Positions 1 through 9,701 are shown, counted from the stretch's first letter. The stretch: DNA of 64,000 nucleotides from Pyramidobacter piscolens (GCA_004558205.1 SFDM01000001.1:172039-236038); one strand, 5' to 3'. Numbers and translations are program-made. The notes: generated by a model from the letters alone, not told the origin.

Positions 1-1025
1 TTGACAGCTGAATATTTGCCGGGGCCAAGGCAGGCACCTTCAGCCGTCATTCCTATCTTTTTGGCGATAGGTCCATTTACCATGACCATCGGTGTATCTG
101 CGCCGGATGACTGCGTCAGACTGGTCATGTTGAATCCCTCTTTGTGCATTGCTTCGATTGCGGCTACGACAACAGGAAGATGTGAAGGCTCGCATCCCGC
201 CATGACGCAGTTGACCGCAATCTTTTCAATGGTCGCAACTCCATTGCCGGGCTGATATTTAAGAAGCACTTCATCGCGTCTACGTTTCGTGCCGGAGAGC
301 ATGCGGTTAACTGCTTCTTCTGTCGGAGGAACTAAGGGGAGACCATCGCTCCAACCGTGGTTAATAAAATAACGATTGATGTTTACGCTGAAATCAAAGT
401 AATTTTCTCCCTCAATCGTTATACGCTCAGGCTCTACTTTTTCTTCGATGGGCCTTGCAGCTTCCGCCTCAGGCGTATCCAAGGCTTCGCCAACCTGAGT
501 AAGCCCCTTAACCACGGCGTCATAGAGAGTATCTGCAACCTGAGCAGCCTCTTCTTCAGGCAGTGAGTTGAGAGGATGCTCCATGACTGCTCTGCTGACT
601 TTCAAGAGTCCTTTGAGGCGCAGTTCGGCATTGCTTATTAATAAGAAGGGTTTAGCTATAAGCATTACAGCAGGGATGCCCATTTTTTCAAGGCTACACA
701 GGTCGCGTGTAAGCGTAACTGCGCTTGAACCGCAATCCGCTGTGGCAACAACTACCGCTGCACAGCCGGCATCTGTTACAGCAGCGAAGGCCTCTTCGCT
801 GTGAAACAAATCCTGTTTAAAAAATACTGTCTCTGCGTTATAGTCCTTTTTCAGGCGTTCAGCTATTGTGTTTAATGCAACGTCGCCTTTTGACTTGCCA
901 TTCCACCATAAAGCTATTTTCTTACCTTCCAGGCAAGTCAGTCTGGCCGCGGGTGTTACAGCAGCCTCTGTTTCAACCTTAGCAACAGGATTCATTACTG
1001 TCGCCGAGAATTTTTCCACAGACAT
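1..1025 (-). CDS. UGSC-family protein, 3' end cut by window edge
   Basis: The first 341 residues of a longer protein. The start is the ATG at 1025, seven bases after a perfect AAGGAGG; a second ATG 4 bp upstream is out of frame. An alpha/beta domain (residues about 30-130) carries a Cys-Gly-Ser-Ser motif at 98-101, preceded by a hydrophobic strand. This is the position of the U/C-G-S-C redox motif of the UGSC family, but the last Cys is Ser here. A second domain (about 200-341) has several conserved Cys and the string ADTPMVMVNGP. It is the last gene of the SDR-TRAP operon, 44 bp after dctM, so it probably acts on the imported substrate. The substrate and reaction are not known to me. The family call is from motif and context only. 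Confidence 0.6.
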   Translation of the reverse strand, partial: MSVEKFSATVMNPVAKVETEAAVTPAARLTCLEGKKIALWWNGKSKGDVALNTIAERLKKDYNAETVFFKQDLFHSEEAFAAVTDAGCAAVVVATADCGSSAVTLTRDLCSLEKMGIPAVMLIAKPFLLISNAELRLKGLLKVSRAVMEHPLNSLPEEEAAQVADTLYDAVVKGLTQVGEALDTPEAEAARPIEEKVEPERITIEGENYFDFSVNINRYFINHGWSDGLPLVPPTEEAVNRMLSGTKRRRDEVLLKYQPGNGVATIEKIAVNCVMAGCEPSHLPVVVAAIEAMHKEGFNMTSLTQSSGADTPMVMVNGPIAKKIGMTAEGACLGPGKYSAV

Positions 1026-1069
1026 ACATATACCTCCTTGAGATATATACACTTATTTCATGATCATTT

Positions 1070-2356
1070 TTACTTAAGCATGTTTGGCAGGAAAAGCACT
1101 AACTGAGGAACATAGGTAAATACAAGGAGGGCAACGACATATATCGCAATCGGGGCCCAGACATACTTCATTACCTGTTTAATTGTACGGCCAGCTATTG
1201 CCGATGCAACGTAGAGACAGATGCCGTATGGAGGCGTAAGCGTCCCTATTGCAAGGTTAATAACAACGATTACGGCAAAATGCACAGGGTCGATTCCATA
1301 GTTGTTGACAGCTATCGGCATTATTACCGGAATCAGGATCAGAATAGCCGAGACGGTCTCCATGAAACAGCCGACAATAAGCAGGAAGATATTGACTACA
1401 AGCAGGAAGACAATGGGTGAACTGGAGAGACTGTTCATAAAATTCCCCACGAATTCCGGCAGATTGTTGATTGAGATCAGCCATGAAAATACGCTTGCCA
1501 TTCCGCAGATAACCATGATACCTGCTGTAATAGCTGCGGTATCTATAAAGATCTTAGGAATATCAGACCATTTTAATTCCTTGTAGATGAAGAGTCCCAC
1601 TACAAGACCGACAAAAACTGCCACGGCGGCGGCTTCAGTTGCCGTAAAGACTCCTGTACTGATCCCGCCGACGATGATGATCGGCATTAAGAACCCAGGC
1701 AAAGCATTAATGGTGGATGTAACGACATCTTTCCACGAAAATGGCTTATCCTCACGGTAGGCTGAGCCATGCGTCTTGGCAAAACGGTATGCATAAATCA
1801 TTATAGCAGTGCATAACAGAAGACCCGGTATGATTCCTCCAATAAAGAGATCCTTCACAGAGACTGGGACAGGAGAGCACGTCGCCAGCACCACCATGAA
1901 AAGACTCGGAGGAATGATCGGTCCCAGAAGACCGCTGGCTGCAAGCATAACAGCTGTGAAATCAACGTCATATCCGCGCTTTCGAATTTCCGGCAGAATT
2001 ATTGAAGCAAGAGCGGCAGTGGATGCTGAACCCGAACCGGTTATTGCTGCAAATCCGGCTCCGGCCAGAATAGTCATAAGGAGAAGACTGCCAGTTACCC
2101 ATCCGACAATCGCACTTGTCCAGTCAATAATGCGCCGTGCAATACCTCCCCTGTCCATAAGCTGTCCTGCAAGGACAAAAAATGGAATGGCCATCAGAGG
2201 GAAGCTGTCGAGCCCCGCCATCATGCGTATCGCAATAGTATTCATCGGAACATCCATGAGATACAAGCATGCGGCAGAAACAGTTCCGATTGCAAAAACG
2301 ATCGGCGTACCGCTGAAAATAGCCAGTATGAAAAGAATAAAGATTACAGTTAACAT
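1070..2356 (-). CDS. dctM: TRAP transporter large permease, DctM type
   Basis: A 428-residue, almost wholly hydrophobic protein with about a dozen membrane segments, the usual length for the large TRAP subunit. The family signature near residues 100-115 (AAITGSGSAST) is present, as is the proline-rich re-entrant segment LLGPIIPPS around 145. It forms the sodium-driven channel that imports an organic acid or related anion delivered by the periplasmic binding protein. Its ATG overlaps the TAA of dctQ by one base (TAATG), so the two subunits are translationally coupled. Substrate cannot be read from the sequence. Confidence 0.92.
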   Translation of the reverse strand: MLTVIFILFILAIFSGTPIVFAIGTVSAACLYLMDVPMNTIAIRMMAGLDSFPLMAIPFFVLAGQLMDRGGIARRIIDWTSAIVGWVTGSLLLMTILAGAGFAAITGSGSASTAALASIILPEIRKRGYDVDFTAVMLAASGLLGPIIPPSLFMVVLATCSPVPVSVKDLFIGGIIPGLLLCTAIMIYAYRFAKTHGSAYREDKPFSWKDVVTSTINALPGFLMPIIIVGGISTGVFTATEAAAVAVFVGLVVGLFIYKELKWSDIPKIFIDTAAITAGIMVICGMASVFSWLISINNLPEFVGNFMNSLSSSPIVFLLVVNIFLLIVGCFMETVSAILILIPVIMPIAVNNYGIDPVHFAVIVVINLAIGTLTPPYGICLYVASAIAGRTIKQVMKYVWAPIAIYVVALLVFTYVPQLVLFLPNMLK

Positions 2357-2853
2357 TATTCTTTTGCCTCCGATCCTGCCGATTTTAGCTGTTTTACGTT
2401 AAAAACAACATATTCAATCAGCCAATAGAACAGCCCGATGGGGATTATGAAATATACATAGCTCATCGGTATGTTCAGCGCCGCAGATTTCTGTATGCCG
2501 CCTACGGCGATCAGGTCAAAACTGCCGTATATGGTAACGACGAGGAATACAACGGCAAATATTCCGCAAAGCACAATGAGACATTTTTTACCTGTGTCTT
2601 TAAGCAAACCTGTAAGGACGTCAACGCCGACATGCAGGTTGCGCTGCATTGCGACTCCGGCTCCAAGGAAAACCATCCATATCTGAGCGAATCTGGCGCT
2701 TTCCTCGGTCCATGAAATATCCATGTCGTTCAGCATGTAACGGCCGACGATTTGGAGAAGTATCGCTATTACCATATAAGATAAGGTGATTAATGTTCCA
2801 ACCTTAGCAATCTGCCGACAAACTTTAAGAATTTTCTCAAGTATATTTATCAT
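2356..2853 (-). CDS. dctQ: TRAP transporter small permease, DctQ type
   Basis: A 165-residue membrane protein with four predicted transmembrane helices. The DctQ hallmark of a conserved Trp-Thr-Glu-Glu (SWTEESARFAQIW, about residues 47-59) sits between helices 1 and 2, followed by a G-A-x-x-A-x-x-R segment (GAGVAMQRNLHVGVD). It stabilises the large permease in the inner membrane. It lies 9 bp after dctP and overlaps dctM by one base. Confidence 0.9.
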   Translation of the reverse strand: MINILEKILKVCRQIAKVGTLITLSYMVIAILLQIVGRYMLNDMDISWTEESARFAQIWMVFLGAGVAMQRNLHVGVDVLTGLLKDTGKKCLIVLCGIFAVVFLVVTIYGSFDLIAVGGIQKSAALNIPMSYVYFIIPIGLFYWLIEYVVFNVKQLKSAGSEAKE

Positions 2854-2862
2854 CTTAGATGT

Positions 2863-3843
2863 TTATTGGCCCATATCCTGGATCTGCTTCAGAACATTTT
2901 TAAGCTCGGGGCTCGTTATATATTTATTCGCAACTTCCTGGGCGACCACTTTGAAGGGCGCTACATCGGGCTTTGTGATGTTGACCCCAGCCTTTTCCAT
3001 AGCAACCAGGTTGGCATTTTCGCTCTTTTCATAGGCCTCGCGCTCAACCTTCGCTGAGTAAGCGGCAGCTTCCAGGATAGCCTCCTGAACATCCTTCGGA
3101 TAGGACTGGAACTTCTTCTCAGACATCATCATAGCGGTAACGCAGCGGTACCAGCTAACAAGAGCCCAGTTGGGAGCGGGGCGATAGAACTGCTGGTTGT
3201 AGCAACTGGTGTTCGAAGCTTCGACTCCGTCGATGACCCCCTGCTCGAGAGCGCTGAACTGTTCGCCGAAGGCCATGGGAGTCGCTTTCGCACCGAATCC
3301 GTTAAAGGTATCGATATGAATCTGAGACTGCATGGTTCTGATCTTGAGGCCTTTCAGGTCGTTGATGCTGTTGACAGGCTTTTTAGACGCAATGTGACGG
3401 ACTCCGGCATCGTAGATAGCCAGAAGGCGAATGCCCTTCTTTGCGCAGGCGTCTACAAGGAATTTTCCGGGCGCGCCGTCAGAAGCTTTGTAAAAATGCT
3501 CACTGCTGTTAAAGAGGTAGGGAAGGTCGTAGATGATGAATTCCGGGACGAAATTCGCTACCACAGTGGTAGCTGAGGTTGCAACGTCAACATTGCCAAG
3601 GAAGAGGCCTTCGGTCATTTCCTTCTCGCTTCCAAGCTGGCAGTTCGGGAAGACCTTAACCTCAAATTTACCATTTGTCATTTCATTCAGTTTTTTACCG
3701 AATGCTTCGAGACCAAGCTGGTATGGCTCTATGTTAGTTGCGCTGTGTCCGGCCTTTAAAACCGTGGCGCCTGCGGCGAAAGCAGAAGCTACAAAGACAA
3801 ATGACATCACAACCGCCAAAAAGAGCACAAACGATTTTTTCAA
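2863..3843 (-). CDS. dctP: TRAP transporter substrate-binding protein, DctP type
   Basis: A periplasmic solute receptor of about 326 residues. I prefer the TTG at 3843, because AAGGAGG abuts the upstream ATG at 3852 directly but is nine bases from this TTG; the N-terminus is then a classic signal peptide, MKKSFVLFLAVV..ASAFAA. The mature part has the DctP pattern: LKAGHS near the start, a GLF.GNVD segment around 80, and the Arg-containing stretch LKGLKIRTMQS that ligates carboxylates in the family, followed by a GV.DGVE helix. This suggests a carboxylated substrate. First intact gene of the dctPQM set. Confidence 0.92.
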   Translation of the reverse strand: MKKSFVLFLAVVMSFVFVASAFAAGATVLKAGHSATNIEPYQLGLEAFGKKLNEMTNGKFEVKVFPNCQLGSEKEMTEGLFLGNVDVATSATTVVANFVPEFIIYDLPYLFNSSEHFYKASDGAPGKFLVDACAKKGIRLLAIYDAGVRHIASKKPVNSINDLKGLKIRTMQSQIHIDTFNGFGAKATPMAFGEQFSALEQGVIDGVEASNTSCYNQQFYRPAPNWALVSWYRCVTAMMMSEKKFQSYPKDVQEAILEAAAYSAKVEREAYEKSENANLVAMEKAGVNITKPDVAPFKVVAQEVANKYITSPELKNVLKQIQDMGQ

Positions 3844-3897
3844 TGCGAACATCCTCCTTGGTTTAAGTTACATTCATTATAGATTGCATTATTAAAG

Positions 3898-4506
3898 CTA
3901 ACGAGCAAGATACCCGCCGTCTACAGCCATAGCTGTGCCTGTGACATAAGAAGACTCATCTGAAGATAGGAAGAGGACAGCATTAGCCACTTCCTCAGGA
4001 GAACCCATACGCCCGAGAGCAACGCCGCTGACGTTGCCGAGACGAGCGGCATCCGGATCCGGCGCGCGATCCCACGCCTGACGAACAAATTTCGTATCAA
4101 TAGGACCGGGGCAGACGCAATTAACTCTGATATTGTCCGACGCCAGCAAGAGAGCCAGAGATTTTGTCAGCGTAACTATGCCACCCTTCGTTGCAGAATA
4201 TACGGGGCTCATGGGAGAACCGACTTTTCCAGCAATGGAGGAATCGAAAACAATCGCGCCGCCGCCTGTCTTTCGCATTTCCTTGACAGCGTACTTCGCG
4301 CTGAAGAAACAGCTCTTCAGGTTCACGGCAACTGCCTGATCCCATCCCTCTTCAGTAACTTCATCCAGACCTCCGGGCCCCGGTACGCCGGCATTGCTGA
4401 AGAGTATATCCAGCCTTCCGTCTATCCGCCCTTTCAAGCAGTTTCTTGCCATTCCATATCTATGGCGTTTCTGCTTCGCCAATATCCAGAGGTTCTTTTC
4501 TGACAA
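3898..4506 (-). pseudogene. Short-chain dehydrogenase lacking its NAD-binding N-terminus
   Basis: The open frame (TTG at 4506, 202 codons) matches classical SDR enzymes only from about residue 31 on. It has the NAG motif (LFSNAGVPG), catalytic Ser in FDSSIAG, YxxxK in YSATKGG and the PG motif VCPGPIDT. The normal first 70-80 residues, with the TGxxxGxG dinucleotide loop, are missing. A TGA lies two codons before the TTG, and the upstream DNA is AT-rich with no remnant of the missing part. The first 30 codons do not resemble an SDR in this frame. Without the glycine loop the product should not bind NAD(P), so this is most likely a 5'-deleted remnant at the head of the TRAP operon. A real but divergent start cannot be excluded. 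Confidence 0.75.
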
Positions 4507-5440
4507 GATTCACTGTTCTTTAATCGTATTTAAGTATAAAAATTTAAACAAATTTTGTGATAAAAATTTTATTTTCTACTAAAATTTGAAGCATGAAGGA
4601 TATTTAAGTATTTTATGTATGGAAAAAGGACATTAAATCCTTCCAAATATAAGTCGACTAAAACATCTATTAGGAGTGAAAAATGTCCTTTATCAAATAC
4701 ATTATTCGAAACAGGGTGGGAGCAACATCTAAAAATCGACGATGTTTTAAACTTCTTTATAAAATTCGTGCTGCATTCTCACCATGGCGGCGCTGTCAAA
4801 ATTTTCATCCACAGAGATCAATCCCGGGGAAACCCGCGTGTGTCCTTCGGTGAACGCCTCTCCTCGCGCAGCACAAGCGTGATTCTATTCTGAAAACTGT
4901 TAAACTGTTCATGCGGTAATCCCTGGCAACCTTCTGGTCATAGCCCTGAGCTGCGAGGCTCTTCCTCGGTAAGGCACTCAAGTAGCAGCGTTTTTTGAAT
5001 TCCGTCTTGAACTCCTTAGTAAAACAGAGCTGGCGAAGACTCACTTTCAACGTGTAAGGATTTCGACGAAACAGTTGCTGTGCCTCCTCGGAAAAAAACT
5101 TTTCTTGTCATCGCAAACCTCTATTCTCGATAATAGTGAGACAGCTTATCTCAGCTTCGATTTTTTAGAGAAAGATCATGCCAAAAAACGGAAGAGTTGC
5201 TTTTTTCTTGTCGATGACTCGGCATTTTGTTTTTTAACTGTCTATTTTATGGGGTACAGTCTAATCTTTACGGCAGTTATGTTGCTTTTATCATATAAAA
5301 TATGTATTTTTACAACTATTCTCGCAGATCGGAATTTTCAAAGTAATAGCGGCGGAATAAATAGGGCTCTTTAAAGGTTGTTGTTGCAATTACCTGAGGA
5401 CGTTTCTTTTGTCATCTGACAGGGAAAATTTGAAAACACC
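4507..5440. other. 930-bp gap without a recognisable gene
   Basis: The first 120 bp are strongly AT-rich and probably hold the promoter of the minus-strand TRAP operon. A 10-bp inverted repeat (AAAGGACATT at 4625-4634, AATGTCCTTT at 4682-4691) brackets a 47-bp spacer. From 4690 to 5370 every frame is either short or lacks a recognisable fold. A minus-strand frame at 4805-5050 has a weak resemblance to an IS3-type OrfA helix-turn-helix, too weak to call. The stretch reads like decayed mobile DNA between two operons. Confidence 0.5.
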
Positions 5441-5442
5441 CC

Positions 5443-5471
5443 TTGATTTTTTTGAGCATTCGTGATTTAAT
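5443..5471 (+). promoter_or_regulatory. Sigma-70 promoter of the trp operon
   Basis: TTGATT at 5443-5448 and TTTAAT at 5466-5471 with a 17-bp spacer. Transcription would begin near 5478, just ahead of the T-box leader. Confidence 0.6.
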
Positions 5472-5477
5472 GCACGC

Positions 5478-5780
5478 CATTAGCAATCGAATAGGACACC
5501 AAACCGACGAAGCGGAGATAAAACCGTCGCGCGCGCTCACAGAGAGCCGGGGGATGCTGAGAGCCTGGCAGAAATGCGGCACGGACAAATGGACCGCCGA
5601 GGGCGGATCGGAAAGGCCGAAAGGCCGAGTAGGGTCTGACGGGAGCTCCCGTTACAGAGCGGGGATGTGTTGGCATCCCGTCAAAGAGGCCCTGTCGTGG
5701 GGCAATCAAGGTGGCACCGCGGATAGTATTATATTATTCGTCCTTGACAGATCGTATTTTTCTGTCAAGGACGAATTTTT
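5478..5780 (+). promoter_or_regulatory. Tryptophan T-box riboswitch leader
   Basis: A typical T-box leader. Stem I has two GAGAGCC-type bulge motifs at about 5540 and 5560. The specifier loop ends in ACAAATGGACC, so the specifier codon is TGG (5590-5592), which pairs with the anticodon of tRNA-Trp and is followed by the usual A. The T-box sequence itself, AGGTGGCACCGCGG, is at 5709-5722, and a factor-independent terminator follows. Uncharged tRNA-Trp should stabilise the antiterminator and let transcription enter trpE, which starts 76 bp beyond the terminator. Confidence 0.93.
5737..5780 (+). terminator. T-box conditional terminator
   Basis: A 14-bp perfect stem (5737-5750 with 5762-5775, TTCGTCCTTGACAG and its complement), an 11-base loop and a run of T. 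It is the off-state structure of the trp leader. Confidence 0.9.
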
Positions 5781-5855
5781 TGTTTTTCAAGACTCCTTTG
5801 ACGGTTATCAGGTCACAGGGGTCTTTTTTATTACAGGCACAGGAGGTCAAGATCA

Positions 5856-7322
5856 ATGAAAATTTCACCGAACCTCAGCGAGGTCAAGGAAATCGCGAAT
5901 ACTGGCAAGTACGGTGTGCTGCCGGTCAGCTGTGAAATTCTGTCGGATTTCATCACGCCCATCAAGGCACTGGAGATACTGAAAAACCTGTCCACCCACT
6001 GCTACATGCTTGAGTCAGCCTGGGCAAACGACCGATGGGGCCGCTACACCTTTCTCGGTTTTGACCCTAAAATGGAAATCACATGCAGAGACGGCGAGAT
6101 GAAAGCGGGGAACGTCACGTTTAAAACCGATACTCCCTCGGAGTACCTCCGTCAGATTCTCGCAGATTATAAAAGCCCCCGCTTTGACTCTCTCCCCCCC
6201 TTCACCGGCGGGCTGGTCGGTTACTTTTCCTATGACTATTTGAGCTACGGCGAGCCATCCCTAAGATGTGAGACGAAAGACAGAGAAAACTTCAAGGATG
6301 TAGACCTAATGCTTTTTGACAAGGTGATCGCTTTTGACAATGTCCGCCAGAAAATCGTCCTCATTGTCAATATGCCGCTGCAGGATCCTGAAACAGGATA
6401 CAACAAAGCGGTCATGGAGCTGAAACAGCTTGTGGAGCTGCTTCGCCGGGGGAAAGGAAAAGAGGAACCCGGGGGAAAACTGCTCGGCGAGGTTCGTCCG
6501 CTCTTCAGCAAAGCACAGTTCTGCAATATGGTAGAACGGGCAAAACACCATATCCGCGAGGGCGACATCTTTCAGATCGTACTTTCCAACTGTTTAAGTG
6601 CTCCGTTTGAAGGCAGCCTGCTCAACACTTATCGTATGCTTCGCTCCATCAACCCCTCACCTTACATGTTCTACTTTTCAGGCACCGATGTGGAGGTAGC
6701 GGGAGCGTCGCCTGAGACTTTAGTCAAACTCGAAAGAGGCGTGCTGCACACCTTCCCTCTCGCAGGCACCCGCCCGAGAGGAAAAGATGACGAAGAAGAC
6801 CGCGCTCTGGAAGCGGAGCTACTGGCCGACGAAAAGGAACTGGCCGAACATAATATGCTGGTGGACCTCGGCAGAAACGATCTCGGAAAAATCTGCCAGT
6901 TCGGCACAGTCCAGGTTGAGAGGCTGCATTCCATTGAACGTTATTCCCACGTGATGCATATAGGCTCCACGATAGGAGGCAAAATTCGTGAGGATCGCGA
7001 CGCGCTGGACGCAATCGAAGCCGTATTGCCCGCGGGGACCCTGTCCGGAGCGCCCAAAATCCGCGCCTGCCAGCTCATCGGAGAGCTTGAGGACAACCGG
7101 CGGGGCATCTACGGCGGCGCCATCGGATACATCGATTTCAACGGCAACATGGACACATGCATCGCGATACGTATCGTTTACAAGAAAAACGGCACGGTAT
7201 TTGTGAGAAGCGGCGCTGGGATCGTAGCCGACTCCGTTCCCGAAAAGGAATTTGAGGAATGCCTGAACAAGGCAAAATCCTCGTTGAAAGCGCTGGAGCT
7301 CGCTCAGGAGGAAGAATTATGA
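5856..7322 (+). CDS. trpE: Anthranilate synthase component I
   Basis: Makes anthranilate from chorismate, using ammonia from the TrpG subunit; first committed step of tryptophan synthesis. 488 residues. The ATG at 5856 has AGGAGG nine bases upstream. The N-terminal regulatory half contains the tryptophan-binding LES motif (MLESAWAN), suggesting feedback inhibition. The C-terminal chorismate-binding half has the family strings AGASPETLV, FPLAGTRPRG, LPAGTLSGAPK and a final GAGIVADSVPEKE block, all complete. Its TGA overlaps the trpG ATG as ATGA. Confidence 0.97.
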   Translation: MKISPNLSEVKEIANTGKYGVLPVSCEILSDFITPIKALEILKNLSTHCYMLESAWANDRWGRYTFLGFDPKMEITCRDGEMKAGNVTFKTDTPSEYLRQILADYKSPRFDSLPPFTGGLVGYFSYDYLSYGEPSLRCETKDRENFKDVDLMLFDKVIAFDNVRQKIVLIVNMPLQDPETGYNKAVMELKQLVELLRRGKGKEEPGGKLLGEVRPLFSKAQFCNMVERAKHHIREGDIFQIVLSNCLSAPFEGSLLNTYRMLRSINPSPYMFYFSGTDVEVAGASPETLVKLERGVLHTFPLAGTRPRGKDDEEDRALEAELLADEKELAEHNMLVDLGRNDLGKICQFGTVQVERLHSIERYSHVMHIGSTIGGKIREDRDALDAIEAVLPAGTLSGAPKIRACQLIGELEDNRRGIYGGAIGYIDFNGNMDTCIAIRIVYKKNGTVFVRSGAGIVADSVPEKEFEECLNKAKSSLKALELAQEEEL

Positions 7323-7888
7323 TTTTACTGATAGATAATTACGACAGTTTTTCCTATAACCTTTATCAGCTCACCGGCGAGATCGCCCCCCATATCAAGG
7401 TTATCCGCAACGATGAAATGACGGTACGGGAAATAGAAAGCCTGAAGCCCGAGCGCCTGATCCTTTCTCCCGGCCCGGGCAGGCCCGAGGACGCGGGCAT
7501 CCTTATCGAAGCCATAAAGACACTGGGGAAACAGGTTCCCATCCTCGGCGTCTGCCTTGGGCACCAGGCGATCTGCGCGGCGTTCGGAGCCACAGTCACC
7601 TACGCCAAGGAGCTGATGCATGGAAAGCAGTCCCTTGTCGACTTTGACTTGGCCTGCCCGCTGTTTCAAGGCTGCCCCCAAACAGCGCCCGTCGCCAGAT
7701 ACCACTCTCTGGCAGCCGACGCCGGCACGATTCCCGATATCCTAAAAGTGACCGCCTTGACCGCCGACGGCGAAATCATGGCGGTACAACACAGAGACTA
7801 TCCCATCTACGGCGTGCAGTTTCACCCGGAATCCATCATGACGCCCCACGGGAAGACTATACTTAAAAATTTTATAAAGGAGATATAA
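7319..7888 (+). CDS. trpG: Anthranilate synthase component II (glutamine amidotransferase)
   Basis: A 189-residue class I glutamine amidotransferase that feeds ammonia to TrpE. The start is the ATG overlapping the trpE stop, which gives the expected N-terminus ILLIDNYDSF; the longer frame upstream lies inside trpE. The triad is visible: Cys in GVCLGHQAI, His and Glu in GVQFHPESI. The oxyanion segment LSPGPGRPEDAG is intact. It is a stand-alone gene, not fused to trpD as in enterics. Confidence 0.97.
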   Translation: MILLIDNYDSFSYNLYQLTGEIAPHIKVIRNDEMTVREIESLKPERLILSPGPGRPEDAGILIEAIKTLGKQVPILGVCLGHQAICAAFGATVTYAKELMHGKQSLVDFDLACPLFQGCPQTAPVARYHSLAADAGTIPDILKVTALTADGEIMAVQHRDYPIYGVQFHPESIMTPHGKTILKNFIKEI

Positions 7889-7890
7889 CG

Positions 7891-8922
7891 ATGATTAAAG
7901 AAGCAATCGTCAAGGTCGTCAGCAAAGAAGACCTTACCTATAACGAGGCCTACGCCGTCATGAACGAGATTATGAGCGGCGAGACCACCCCTACGCAAAA
8001 CGCCGCTTTCCTGGCGGCGCTCTCGACCAAAAGCGCCAGAGCTGAGACCACGGACGAGATCGCTGGCTGCGCAGCGGCCATGAGGGCGCACGCAACCAAG
8101 GTCGAAACCGGCATGGATCTCTTTGAGATCGTCGGCACCGGCGGCGATAACGCCCACAGTTTCAACATCTCCACCACCTCCGCTCTCGTGGCCGCGGCAG
8201 GCGGTGTGAAGGTGGCGAAGCACGGCAACCGCGCGGCCTCATCCCAGTGCGGCACGGCGGACTGCCTGGAAGCGCTGGGGGTCAACATACAGCAAAGCCC
8301 CGCCAAGTGCCTTGAGCTTTTGGAAAAGGCCGGCATGTGCTTCTTCTTCGCGCAGAAATACCACACGTCCATGAAATACGTCGGCGCGATTCGCCGTGAG
8401 CTGGGGTTCCGCACAGTATTCAACATTTTAGGGCCCCTGACTAACCCCAGCACGCCATCCATGCAGCTTCTCGGCGTGTATGACGATTATCTTGCCGAGC
8501 CTCTGGCGCAGGTTCTGATCAATCTGGGCGTCAAACGGGGGATGGTGGTCTACGGGCAGGATAAGCTTGACGAAATCTCAGTCAGCGCCCCCACCAAGAT
8601 CTGCGAGATCAAGGACGGCTGGTTCAAGACCTACGAGACAACGCCCGAGGATTTTGGACTTGAACGCTGCGCAAAAGAAGACTTGAAAGGCGGAACCCCG
8701 CAGGAAAATGCCCAAATCACCCTCGCCATTCTCAAGGGCGAAAAGGGGCATAAAAGGGACGCGGTCCTCATGAACGCCGGCGCCGCGCTCTACATCGGGG
8801 GCAAAGCCGGCAGCATGAAAGAGGGCGCGTCTCTCGCCGCGGAACTCATCGATTCCGGCAAAGCGCTCGAAACGCTGGACAAGCTCATCGAGATCAGCAA
8901 TTGCCCCGAGATGAAGTCATGA
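7891..8922 (+). CDS. trpD: Anthranilate phosphoribosyltransferase
   Basis: Joins anthranilate to PRPP. 343 residues, the full family length. The PRPP-binding loop GTGGDNAHSFNIST and the anthranilate region KHGNRAASS are intact, as is the second block GFRTVFNILGPLTNP. It begins two bases after trpG with its own AAGGAGAT, and its TGA overlaps the trpC ATG. Confidence 0.97.
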   Translation: MIKEAIVKVVSKEDLTYNEAYAVMNEIMSGETTPTQNAAFLAALSTKSARAETTDEIAGCAAAMRAHATKVETGMDLFEIVGTGGDNAHSFNISTTSALVAAAGGVKVAKHGNRAASSQCGTADCLEALGVNIQQSPAKCLELLEKAGMCFFFAQKYHTSMKYVGAIRRELGFRTVFNILGPLTNPSTPSMQLLGVYDDYLAEPLAQVLINLGVKRGMVVYGQDKLDEISVSAPTKICEIKDGWFKTYETTPEDFGLERCAKEDLKGGTPQENAQITLAILKGEKGHKRDAVLMNAGAALYIGGKAGSMKEGASLAAELIDSGKALETLDKLIEISNCPEMKS

Positions 8923-9701
8923 CCATCCTCGACCAGCTGGCCGCCCATGCCCAAGAGCGCGTCAGGCAGGCGCAAAAGACACTCCCTCCCGAAGAAATCA
9001 GGCGCCGCGCCTTGGTCTGCCCCAAAGGAGACTTCGCCTTTGAAAAGGCGCTGAAAAAGCAGGGCCTCTCCATTATCTGCGAATGCAAGAGGGCATCGCC
9101 TTCCAAAGGGCTCATCGCTCCTGATTTTCCCTATCTGGAGATCGCCAAGACCTACGAGGCCGCCGGAGCGGACTGCATTTCCGTGCTGACTGAACCGAAA
9201 TGGTTTCTCGGCAGCGACGCCTATCTGGAGGAAATCGCCAAGGCCGTTTCCATTCCCTGCCTGCGCAAGGACTTTACCGTGGACGCGTACATGATCTACG
9301 AAGCCAAGCTGCTCGGCGCTTCCGCGGCGCTGCTGATCTGTGCCCTTCTCACAGAAAGGCAGATTGGGGAATACATCGGCGTCTGTGACGAGCTGGGCCT
9401 TTCGGCGCTGGTGGAGGCTCACGACGAAGCGGAGGTGAAAAGGGCCCTGCGCGCGGGGGCCCGAATCATCGGCGTCAACAACAGGAACCTGAAGGACTTT
9501 TCAGTGGACACCGGCAACAGCCGCAGGCTCCGAGAACTGATGCCAGCGGAAGTGCTGTTCGTGTCTGAAAGCGGCGTCCGCTCCGCCGAAGACGTGGCCG
9601 CGCTTCGTGCCGCCGGCGCCGACGCAGTATTGATAGGAGAAGCGCTGATGCGGGCCGGCGATAAAAAGGCCAAGCTTGACGAACTGAGGGGCACGGCATG
9701 A
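8919..9701 (+). CDS. trpC: Indole-3-glycerol phosphate synthase
   Basis: Closes the indole ring of indole-3-glycerol phosphate. 260 residues with a TIM barrel. The start is the ATG within the trpD stop (ATGA), giving MTILDQL; the upstream in-frame alternative lies inside trpD. The catalytic lysine is in IICECKRASPSKG, the next in LRKDFTVD, and the phosphate-binding end reads VSESGVRS and VLIGEALM. A stand-alone gene, not fused to trpF. Confidence 0.97.
   Translation: MTILDQLAAHAQERVRQAQKTLPPEEIRRRALVCPKGDFAFEKALKKQGLSIICECKRASPSKGLIAPDFPYLEIAKTYEAAGADCISVLTEPKWFLGSDAYLEEIAKAVSIPCLRKDFTVDAYMIYEAKLLGASAALLICALLTERQIGEYIGVCDELGLSALVEAHDEAEVKRALRAGARIIGVNNRNLKDFSVDTGNSRRLRELMPAEVLFVSESGVRSAEDVAALRAAGADAVLIGEALMRAGDKKAKLDELRGTA

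Noticed and set aside
4805..5050. Minus-strand frame with slight resemblance to an IS3-type OrfA helix-turn-helix
   Set aside because: Similarity is limited to a few spaced residues, there is no OrfB partner and no matching terminal repeats; I only describe the gap as possible debris.
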